6,952 nucleotides of DNA from an uncultured Sporolactobacillus sp. (lineage in GTDB: Bacteria > Bacillota > Bacilli > Bacillales > Sporolactobacillaceae), in contig UQRJ01000160.1 in assembly GCA_900543345.1 (NCBI GenBank), positions 1 through 6,952 on the forward strand, written 5' to 3'. Made by a program: the position numbers and the translations under genes. Of this stretch, positions 1-4,303 are shown in pieces. The notes below the pieces were generated by a model, which saw only the letters and a list, made by a program, of their open reading frames with translations, made no database searches and was not told where the DNA came from. Numbering within the stretch: the first letter of the stretch is position 1; each line of letters begins with the position of its first letter.

Positions 1-25
1 GCTCGGAGATGTGTATAAGAGACAG
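1..25 (+). other. Nextera (Tn5) sequencing adapter remnant
   Basis: Bases 7-25 are the 19-bp Tn5 mosaic end AGATGTGTATAAGAGACAG, preceded by GCTCGG, the tail of the Nextera Read 2 adapter. This is library-preparation sequence left on the contig. Read as coding it gives the artefactual N-terminus MCIRDR, so any protein starting here with those residues is false at its beginning. The identification comes from remembered adapter sequence, and its counterpart at the other end of the contig confirms it. Confidence 0.98.
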
Positions 26-233
26 ACATGCCGTGCTCGTCGTCGGCGAACACGATCGAATCGTCATTAGTCACGAATCCTTCTCACGAGCAGTTTTTGC
101 CGAGGGGGCCATTAAGGCCATAAACTTTATTTATAATAAGGCTGGTTATTATGAAATGAAAGATGTGCTTAATCTACAAAAAATACTTTGGGAATACACA
201 CATAAAAATGGTCAATTTGCCAGCGAAAGATAA
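26..233 (+). CDS. dapB: Dihydrodipicolinate reductase, C-terminal fragment (5' end missing)
   Basis: Open from the adapter junction to a TAA stop, leaving the last 68 residues. DapB reduces the dihydrodipicolinate-level intermediate with NAD(P)H in the cytoplasmic diaminopimelate/lysine pathway. The identification rests on the C-terminal signature: ISHESFSRAVFAEGAIKA followed by GYYEMKDVL has the same layout as the DapB ending (SSR-x-x-FA-x-GA followed by a G-[FY]-x-M-x-DVL motif) remembered from E. coli and relatives. The family is about 250-270 aa, so roughly three quarters, including the Rossmann cofactor domain and catalytic His, lie outside the contig. The fragment runs 10-15 residues past the DVL motif with a polar tail, slightly longer than usual. 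A clear intrinsic terminator follows 70 bases after the stop, so this is probably the last gene of its operon. The residues MCIRD before the junction are adapter. Confidence 0.75.
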
Positions 234-303
234 ATTTCCGCCGTTCTTAACGCTACACGTCCGAGGTGGGAAGGGATGACAAGTTAGCAATGGTATGAGG
301 TAT

Positions 304-331
304 GCCCGGTCCCCCGGGCTTTTCACTTTTA
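304..331 (+). terminator. Intrinsic terminator after dapB
   Basis: A perfect 6-bp GC stem (GCCCGG at 304-309, CCGGGC at 314-319) closes a TCCC loop and is followed by TTTTCACTTTT. GGTAT at 289-295 and ATACC at 331-335 may extend the base of the structure. The position, about 70 bases past the dapB stop, suits termination of that transcript. Confidence 0.8.
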
Positions 332-550
332 TACCCTTTCGCTTGCCGGCATCCTTCTGCACCCCGGGAACGATACCCGGTAATAAGGCAGATGATCCTG
401 ACTAACCGCTGAGCGTAACGAAAAACAAAATCGAAAAAGCGGCTCACGCCACAGCCTCGCCATGCGCCCATCGGTATGCCCATGGAAACAGATGTCGGTT
501 TAAAAACGATCATGTACCGTCCCGAATATAAAAATCTGCCTACATGTCGC
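332..550. other. Non-coding intergenic stretch with a nested hairpin
   Basis: I see no gene with a ribosome binding site and sensible composition on either strand here. The open frames that cross it run through the terminators on both sides. The strongest structure is a nested hairpin at 351-396: ATC(ct)TCTGC(acc)CCGGG, loop AACGATA, then CCCGG(taataag)GCAGA(t)GAT, so three short perfect helices are stacked. It has no U-tail on the + strand and I could not match it to a known riboswitch or small-RNA family. No tRNA was found. Confidence 0.5.
434..452 (-). terminator. Possible weak terminator, - strand
   Basis: On the - strand GTGGC and GCCGC pair around a GTGA (GNRA-type) tetraloop, giving 5 bp with one G-U pair. 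TTTTTCGATTTTG follows. It could be a back-up terminator for the - strand methionine-rich gene unit. The stem is short, so confidence is low. Confidence 0.35.
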
Positions 551-607
551 GCAGAAAATGAAAAAGAACACTTCTCACAGGGTGACATTCTACCTGAGAA
601 ATGTTCT
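551..607 (-). terminator. Intrinsic terminator downstream of the Met-rich gene
   Basis: A long imperfect hairpin at 565-607: AGAACA/TGTTCT (6 bp), TTCT/AGAA (4 bp) and CAGGgT/ACCTG (5 bp) are separated by small bulges and close the loop GACATTCT. On the - strand it is followed at once by TTTTTCATTTTC, while the + strand side is purine-rich, so it works for - strand transcripts. It lies about 90 bases past the stop of the methionine-rich gene and ends that transcript. Confidence 0.7.
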
Positions 608-695
608 GAAAAGAAAGCTCGCCGAGACAGAATGAGGAACATTTGCTGTTTTTGCGGTTTTTCAGGGAGTACAAAGGCTTAAAAATGCCTTGGCA

Positions 696-938
696 TTACT
701 TCATTTTGCTCATCATGTCCATCATCGAGCTCATCATTTCATCGCATTGGTGCATACAGCTCATCATGTCATCCATGTTCATATTCATGTCTTTCATCAT
801 ATCTTTATCCATGCCCGACATTCGTTCCATCATCATATGCATGCATTTCATCTCACACATCATTTTTTCCATTTCCATCTGCATCATCATATTCATCTGC
901 GTCATCATCGCTTTGCTCATCATGTCCGTTTTTTCCAT
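696..938 (-). CDS. Methionine-rich protein (35 Met in 80 residues), function unknown
   Basis: The ATG at 938 has an ideal ribosome binding site (GGAGGG at 951-946, 7-base spacer). The ATG 15 bases upstream overlaps that site and is not the start. The 80-aa product has 35 Met (44%), often as MM or MMM. It has no Leu, Ile, Val, Phe, Tyr, Trp or Pro and only one Ala and one Gly, so Met is its only large hydrophobic residue. The rest is Lys/Arg (9), Asp/Glu (14), Ser, Thr, Asn and Gln. Cys28, Cys32, Cys61, Cys65, His34 and His63 fall in two clusters, CEMKCMH and CMHQC, suited to binding a soft metal such as Cu(I). No signal peptide is seen, so it is probably cytosolic. Proposed roles (Cu(I) binding, oxidant scavenging by Met oxidation, methionine reserve) are inference. 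I recognise no family. It lies downstream of a SAM riboswitch gene but may have its own promoter. Confidence 0.8.
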   Translation of the reverse strand: MEKTDMMSKAMMTQMNMMMQMEMEKMMCEMKCMHMMMERMSGMDKDMMKDMNMNMDDMMSCMHQCDEMMSSMMDMMSKMK

Positions 939-963
939 TATAAAACCCTCCATTTTTAGTATT

Positions 964-1025
964 GCGGGAAGTCATCTCGTTATCCCCCGCTTCTTTAATT
1001 TACTATGAAAAGCGGACAAGTACAA
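964..1025 (-). promoter_or_regulatory. Possible promoter and 5'-terminal hairpin for the Met-rich gene
   Basis: On the - strand TTGTAC (1025-1020) and TAAATT (1002-997) are separated by 17 bases. Each is a modest match (3/6 and 4/6). A start about 7 bases downstream would fall near 990. There a GCGGGGG/TTCCCGC stem (990-984 with 970-964; 5 Watson-Crick and 2 G-U pairs) begins, so the mRNA would carry a hairpin at its extreme 5' end, a known way of stabilising transcripts. The hairpin is clear; the promoter is tentative. Confidence 0.4.
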
Positions 1026-1036
1026 AGGGGTGCCCC

Positions 1037-1062
1037 AAAAATAGGCACGCCAAAAGAGCGTG
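1037..1062 (-). terminator. Possible intrinsic terminator after the 112-aa gene
   Basis: On the - strand CACGC and GCGTG (5 bp) close the loop TCTTTTG and are followed by CCTATTTTT. It lies about 60 bases past the stop of the 112-aa gene. The short stem suggests a leaky terminator, which would let some SAM-controlled transcription reach the Met-rich gene. Confidence 0.45.
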
Positions 1063-1121
1063 ATTTTCCGTCACCACGCCATTTCTTTCCATTTTATTCA
1101 TCAAAAGATTTTATCAATTCT

Positions 1122-1460
1122 TTAATGGCAGATACGTGAACCGTCGCCCCTCAGGGCATCAATCGCCCTTTCCAGTTCAATCCGCCGTCTTTTTAAAGCC
1201 AGAAGACGAGCGCTTACCCGATCCGTCATTTTCAATTCTTTGTTGTTAAGCCGACGATAAAGCCTTAAGATCGTCCGATTGACTGCAACAAATAATTGTT
1301 GCAAATTCTGCCGCTTGGCAGATAACTCCGAATCGGTGCCATTTTGCAAATCGGCCAGCTTCCGCAGAATATCCCGCTGCCATTCGTTATCTTTTAGCTC
1401 ACTGGCGTAGCGATAAAGGTCCAGGTAATTATCAATCTGTGCATATTTAACCGCGTTCAT
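1122..1460 (-). CDS. SAM riboswitch-controlled basic helical protein, function unknown
   Basis: A 112-aa product from the ATG at 1460. An in-frame GTG directly upstream (1463) is an equally possible start, with AAGGGA 6 bases before it. I do not recognise the protein. It is rich in Leu, Arg, Lys, Glu and Asp, with no signal peptide, transmembrane segment or metal motif. Long runs of charged and aliphatic residues suggest an all-helical, possibly coiled-coil, fold from about residue 20 to 105. Arg/Lys clusters (LYRRLNNKELK, ALKRRRIELER) make it basic, so nucleic-acid or protein binding is possible. It is the first gene behind two SAM-I riboswitches, which normally control methionine, cysteine or SAM synthesis and transport genes. 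It resembles none of those, so a role in sulfur metabolism is inferred from regulation only. The P1 stem of the second aptamer runs into its ribosome binding site. Confidence 0.7.
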   Translation of the reverse strand: MNAVKYAQIDNYLDLYRYASELKDNEWQRDILRKLADLQNGTDSELSAKRQNLQQLFVAVNRTILRLYRRLNNKELKMTDRVSARLLALKRRRIELERAIDALRGDGSRICH

Positions 1461-1473
1461 CACATCAAATCCC

Positions 1474-1564
1474 TTCTTATCTCATTCCGGAATTAGCACA
1501 GTGCTTCTTGAAGCCCGTTGCTGAGTGTTCATCGGGCCGGTCCCTTCCACTCTCTCGATAAGAA
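1474..1564 (-). promoter_or_regulatory. SAM-I (S-box) riboswitch, second of a tandem pair
   Basis: P1 is TTCTTATC (1564-1557) with GATAAGAA (1481-1474). P2 is GAGTG/CACTC around the conserved AGGGACCGGCCCGATGAA. Then come GCAAC, a short P3 (GCTT-CAAG-AAGC), the core TGTGCTAATTCC and GAGATAAG. SAM-I aptamers bind S-adenosylmethionine and stabilise P1. The P4 hairpin that normally follows AATTCC is absent: only GGAAT separates it from GAGATAAG. The 3' strand of P1 runs directly into AGAAGGGA, the ribosome binding site of the 112-aa gene. SAM binding would therefore be expected to limit ribosome access, a translational OFF switch. Confidence 0.9.
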
Positions 1565-1590
1565 TCGTACGACAGCTCTTCATATAAAAT

Positions 1591-1661
1591 GAAAAGCGAT
1601 TACTTTTCTTTTATCGAAAACAAGAAAAATAATCACCTTAGCCGTTCAGCTTATTTTTCTT
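1591..1661 (-). promoter_or_regulatory. A/U-rich expression platform between the two SAM aptamers
   Basis: Three mutually exclusive hairpins are visible on the - strand. H1 pairs AAGAAAAATAA (1661-1651) with TTATTTTTCTT (1632-1622), a perfect 11 bp. It takes bases 1658-1661 from P1 of the first aptamer, so H1 and P1 compete. H2 pairs TTTTCTT (1628-1622) with AAGAAAA (1610-1604). H3 pairs GAAAAG (1608-1603) with CTTTTC (1596-1591) and is followed by ATTTTAT. This resembles an antiterminator/terminator chain, but the stems are almost all A-U, so the direction of control is uncertain. Confidence 0.5.
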
Positions 1662-1760
1662 ATCTCCCAGAATCACTCTGCTGGAATTAACACCATGCAT
1701 GTCTTTTCATGCTGGTTGTCGGACTTCATCGGGCCAGTCCCTCCGTCGCTCTTGATAAGA
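1658..1760 (-). promoter_or_regulatory. SAM-I (S-box) riboswitch, first of a tandem pair
   Basis: A canonical S-box: P1 TCTTATC (1760-1754) with GATAAGA (1664-1658), then AAGAG and AGGGACTGGCCCGATGAA within P2. CAACC follows, P3 is built on GCATG/CATGC, the core is GGTGTTAATTCC, and P4 is CCAG/CTGG before GAGATAAG. All conserved blocks of the family are present. It lies about 13 bases downstream of the predicted transcription start of the 1780-1808 promoter, so it is the first element of the transcript. Confidence 0.95.
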
Positions 1761-1779
1761 TCTTTATCCAATTAATTGT

Positions 1780-1808
1780 ATTTTATCTTGCACCGAAGCC
1801 GCTGTCAA
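1780..1808 (-). promoter_or_regulatory. Sigma-70-type promoter for the tandem SAM riboswitch transcript
   Basis: On the - strand a perfect TTGACA (1808-1803) and TAAAAT (1785-1780, 5/6) are separated by the ideal 17 bases. The expected start near 1773 is just ahead of the first aptamer. Its strength suggests that transcription is constitutive and control is left to the riboswitches. Confidence 0.85.
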
Positions 1809-1956
1809 CTATTTTATCGTAAATCTGCCAAACAAAATGGTTCACTGCAGGACTGGTCGGTGTTTTCCAATCAAGAAAGAGGCGTTGCTCCCGACTGACG
1901 TTTCTTGATCGCCCGACGCCCTGAGCCGCATAATTTACATCCGGCCGGCGCGTCCC

Positions 1957-2238
1957 TCAGTTGCTTAACCGATTGGCTCCGTCGTCCGTATGCAAAACGA
2001 CATATGCTTTCCGATACGTTCTGATAATTCGTCTGGCATACGGGACCAGCAATACTCCCTGGCGCGAGAGGCTGGTGCCGCGACCCCTGCGAATAAACAG
2101 ATTGACTTCCAATTCTTTTTCCAATGCCCTGATTCGCATTGAAACCGTCGGCTGAGAAAGAAAAAGGTGCTCCGAAGCAGACCGGAAACCTCTGTATTTG
2201 ATCACTGCCAGAAAAGCTTCCAATTGATCGATTCTCAT
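1957..2238 (-). CDS. Truncated LysR-type regulator, HTH domain only (probable relic)
   Basis: The 93-aa product starts MRIDQLEAFLAVIKYRGF and carries the LysR winged HTH, with the recognition region at SASEHLFLSQPTVSMRIRALEKEL (about residues 20-43) and a following NLFIRRGRG wing. LysR regulators are normally about 300 aa with an effector-binding domain that is absent here. The start at 2238 matches the family N-terminus and has AGAGGG 10 bases upstream. A 9-codon extension to 2265 has no ribosome binding site. After the TGA the same frame stays open for 57 codons to a TAA at 1783. It includes LFLDWKTPTSPAVNHFVWQI, loosely like a LysR C-terminal tail, so an internal deletion of the middle is possible. 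It could still bind DNA, perhaps at the nearby palindrome, but without effector sensing. The gene has a good promoter of its own. Confidence 0.75.
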   Translation of the reverse strand: MRIDQLEAFLAVIKYRGFRSASEHLFLSQPTVSMRIRALEKELEVNLFIRRGRGTSLSRQGVLLVPYARRIIRTYRKAYVVLHTDDGANRLSN

Positions 2239-2358
2239 AAGACCACTGCCCTCTTGCACATCCAAAGAACATCGTGCGGGTCAAAAATAGCGGAGCAAAA
2301 ATCCATTAGGATCAGTAGCTTCGACGAATCCCGCCGCACCAGCAGAACCCTTAGCCAC

Positions 2359-2387
2359 AGTATACGTAAGCAGGCATTCAATGTAAA
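2359..2387 (-). promoter_or_regulatory. Promoter of the truncated LysR gene
   Basis: On the - strand TTTACA (2387-2382, 5/6) and TATACT (2364-2359, 5/6) are separated by exactly 17 bases. Transcription would start near 2352 and give a leader of about 115 bases before the ATG at 2238. Confidence 0.7.
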
Positions 2388-2443
2388 CTATTCAGGTGTG
2401 ATTAATTTTATTTTTTCTTTCAAATCATTTCTGCTGAACCATA

Positions 2444-2463
2444 ATGTTTCCCATGGGAAATAT
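2444..2463. promoter_or_regulatory. Operator-like palindrome in the lysR-scfA intergenic region
   Basis: TTTCCCATGGGAAA (2447-2460) is a perfect 14-bp palindrome. AT pairs on both flanks extend it to 20 bp with one mismatch. It contains the T-N11-A spacing typical of LysR boxes. Its centre lies about 47 bases upstream of the predicted scfA transcription start and it ends next to the poor -35 region, a position suited to an activator or repressor of scfA. The protein that binds it is not known. Confidence 0.5.
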
Positions 2464-2465
2464 CA

Positions 2466-2494
2466 CAGAAACAATCGGCTTTTTTCGTTATAAT
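2466..2494 (+). promoter_or_regulatory. Probable scfA promoter (good -10, poor -35)
   Basis: A perfect TATAAT at 2489-2494 sits in a T-rich context, but no recognisable TTGACA occurs 16-18 bases upstream (the bases there are CAGAAA). A start near 2501 would give a leader of about 60 bases. The weak -35 beside a palindrome suggests an activator-dependent promoter. Confidence 0.55.
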
Positions 2495-2561
2495 TTTTTT
2501 CGGATGGGACAAATCGGCCACTGCCGGTCATCCGACACGGTTGTCAAAGAAGGTGAATGCA

Positions 2562-2711
2562 TTGAAACGCATCATTTCGCTGAACACAATGGATCTGAAG
2601 CACTCAATCAAACACGGCGGCAGAGGCGAATGCCAGACTTCCTGCCAGTCGGCCTGCAAAACCTCCTGCGGGATTATGAATCAGAAGTGTGCAGAACCCG
2701 CAAAACGGTAA
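2562..2711 (+). CDS. scfA: SCIFF-family ranthipeptide precursor, variant with five cysteines
   Basis: A 49-aa precursor starting at TTG (2562) with AAGGTG ending 6 bases upstream. The encoded start (L/M)KRIISLNT matches the family N-terminus, and an in-frame GTG at 2553 is a less likely start. The C-terminal half holds ECQTSCQSACKTSC (23-36), the hallmark of SCIFF (six cysteines in forty-five) peptides. These are modified by the radical SAM enzyme ScfB, encoded next, to carry a Cys-to-Thr thioether. Two residues depart from the usual pattern. Arg21 stands where the first Cys of the GGCGEC motif is expected, leaving Cys 24, 28, 32, 36 and 43. Gly37 follows KTSC where characterised homologues have Thr37, the partner of Cys32. 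Both codons (AGA, GGG) differ from Cys or Thr codons at two or more bases, so simple sequencing errors are unlikely. A longer open frame (2444-2800) overlaps it and is spurious. Confidence 0.93.
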   Translation: MKRIISLNTMDLKHSIKHGGRGECQTSCQSACKTSCGIMNQKCAEPAKR

Positions 2712-2744
2712 TGGATTGCCGGGACTCACCGCTCGGACAGGAGC

Positions 2745-2780
2745 TGCCGTCTGCTAACCAAACAGGCGGCAATTTTTATA
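2745..2780 (+). terminator. Attenuator-like hairpin between scfA and scfB
   Basis: TGCCGTCTG (2745-2753) pairs with CAGGCGGCA (2763-2771), 9 bp with one G-U pair, around a 9-base loop. ATTTTTATAT follows directly. Located between precursor and maturase, it would stop most transcripts after scfA and let a minority continue, giving more peptide than enzyme. Confidence 0.65.
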
Positions 2781-2796
2781 TAAGGGAGACAAGCGC

Positions 2797-4200
2797 ATGA
2801 TTCACCAATATAAACTAAACGGCTGCAACGTCGTCCTCGATACATACAGCGGCGCAGTTCATCTCGTCGACGCTCTGGCTTACGATATCATTGCCATGTA
2901 TGCGGACCATGCGGCGGATGAAATTGTGAAGGCCATGCTATCGAAGTACGGAAAAAACGGGGTCACCAAACAAGACATTCTGGATACTATTGCCGACGTC
3001 GATCGGTTGAAAAAGAGCGGGCAATTGTTTTCCGAAGACGCTTATAAGGGCCTCTCCTTCAAATTGGAACGACGGAAGACATATATTAAGGCACTGTGTC
3101 TGAACGTCGCTCACACGTGCAACCTATCTTGCTCTTATTGCTTTGCGGCGCAGGGGAAATATCACGGTCCGCGGGCGGTCATGAGCGCCGAGGTCGGCAA
3201 ACGGGCCATTGATTTTCTGCTGGAGAACTGCGGTTTCCATCGCAATCTCGATATCGACTTTTTCGGCGGCGAACCACTGATGAACTGGAAAGTCGTCAAA
3301 CAAATCGTCGCTTATGCTCACAGCAAAGAAAAGGAATACGATAAACATTTTCGTTTTACGCTAACGACCAACGGCCTGCTATTGAAAGACGATGTCGTCG
3401 ATTTTCTAAACAAGGAAATGCATAATGTCGTACTCAGTCTGGACGGACGTAAGGAAATACACGACCGACTGCGGAAAACCGTCAACGGCAAGGGCAGTTA
3501 CGATTATGTCGTCCCGAAATTCCAAAATTTCGTGAAAAAGCGCGGCGATAAAGAATATTACGTACGCGGCACTTACACGCATAACAATGTCGACTTTACC
3601 AATGATCTTTTTCACATGGCAAGCCTCGGTTTCAAGCGGCTGGCGATGGAACCGGTCATCTCCGATCCGCACGAGCCGTACGCGTTGAAGCAAAGCGATC
3701 TGCCGGAGATTTACCGGCAATATGAAATTCTTGCCAAAGAAATGTTGAAACGAGAAGAGCGCGGTCACGGATTTATTTTTTACCACTATATGATCGACCT
3801 AACCGAAGGACCGTGTATTTTCAAACGGATTTCCGGCTGCGGCGCCGGCACCGAATATCTGGCAGTAACGCCGTGGGGCGAATTGTTTCCATGCCACCAG
3901 TTCGTCGGCGACGCAGCTTTCAGCATGGGTGACATCTGGGACGGCATCAAACGGCCAGATATTCAGAAGTCGTTCAAGCATGTCAACTGTTATTCGAAAC
4001 CCGAATGCCAGAACTGCTGGGCGAAGCTGTACTGTAGTGGCGGTTGTCCGGCCAATGCACTGCATGCAACGGGTTCGCTTGACGGCAATTACAAATTCAG
4101 CTGCGACATCTTTCGCAAACGAATTGAGTGCGCGATCATGATCAAAGCGGTCGAAGCAATGCGCAAGCAGAATAAACGACGCGCTCGCCAAGAAGCATAA
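2797..4200 (+). CDS. scfB: SCIFF peptide maturase, radical SAM/SPASM thioether-forming enzyme
   Basis: The 467-aa product is about normal family length, with start ATG and AAGGGAG 8 bases upstream. It installs a thioether in the ScfA peptide using radical SAM chemistry in the cytoplasm. Residues 1-85 are the precursor-recognition region. The radical SAM domain has the CX3CX2C cluster at Cys108, Cys112 and Cys115 (TCNLSCSYC) and GGEP at 157-160, which contacts SAM. The C-terminal SPASM domain supplies Cys340, Cys348, Cys366, Cys398, Cys404, Cys407, Cys413, Cys417 and Cys436 (CX2CX5CX3C at 404-417), enough for two auxiliary [4Fe-4S] clusters. No key residue appears missing, so the enzyme should be active even though its precursor is atypical. 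It is read with scfA across an attenuator-like hairpin. The secD/secF/yajC neighbours common near SCIFF loci in Clostridia are not in this window. Oxygen-sensitive chemistry fits an anaerobe. Confidence 0.95.
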   Translation: MIHQYKLNGCNVVLDTYSGAVHLVDALAYDIIAMYADHAADEIVKAMLSKYGKNGVTKQDILDTIADVDRLKKSGQLFSEDAYKGLSFKLERRKTYIKALCLNVAHTCNLSCSYCFAAQGKYHGPRAVMSAEVGKRAIDFLLENCGFHRNLDIDFFGGEPLMNWKVVKQIVAYAHSKEKEYDKHFRFTLTTNGLLLKDDVVDFLNKEMHNVVLSLDGRKEIHDRLRKTVNGKGSYDYVVPKFQNFVKKRGDKEYYVRGTYTHNNVDFTNDLFHMASLGFKRLAMEPVISDPHEPYALKQSDLPEIYRQYEILAKEMLKREERGHGFIFYHYMIDLTEGPCIFKRISGCGAGTEYLAVTPWGELFPCHQFVGDAAFSMGDIWDGIKRPDIQKSFKHVNCYSKPECQNCWAKLYCSGGCPANALHATGSLDGNYKFSCDIFRKRIECAIMIKAVEAMRKQNKRRARQEA

Positions 4201-4303
4201 GTCACTTCCATTAGCGTGTGCAGTTACCTGTTTTTGTATCACATTTATTTTCACTTCGGGAACAAAATAAGGATGTTCCTAAAAAAACCGGAGGTGAAAA
4301 CTG

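Noticed and set aside
234..560. Search for a lysine, T-box, TPP, cobalamin or c-di-GMP riboswitch downstream of dapB
   Set aside because: No conserved core of any of these was found on either strand; the hairpins seen are a terminator and an unassigned stem.
253..642. 129-codon - strand open frame
   Set aside because: It runs through two terminator hairpins, has no ribosome binding site, and its translation (Cys/Arg/Gly-rich, low complexity) resembles no protein.
643..1008. 121-codon + strand Ile/Ser/Met-rich frame
   Set aside because: It is an antisense shadow of the ATG-rich - strand gene and has no credible start site.
1871..2284. 137-codon - strand frame
   Set aside because: Out-of-frame shadow of the LysR HTH gene, which has clear family similarity in its own frame.
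2280..2358. Short - strand frame ending GFVEATDPNGFLLRYF, protein-like in feel
   Set aside because: It begins inside the -10 box of the LysR promoter, has no start site, and is too short to assign. It may be a relic of a lost gene, but I cannot support that.
2444..2800. 118-codon + strand frame upstream of scfB
   Set aside because: It overlaps the SCIFF gene in another frame, crosses the scfA promoter and attenuator hairpin, and lacks a ribosome binding site. The real gene here is the 49-aa precursor.
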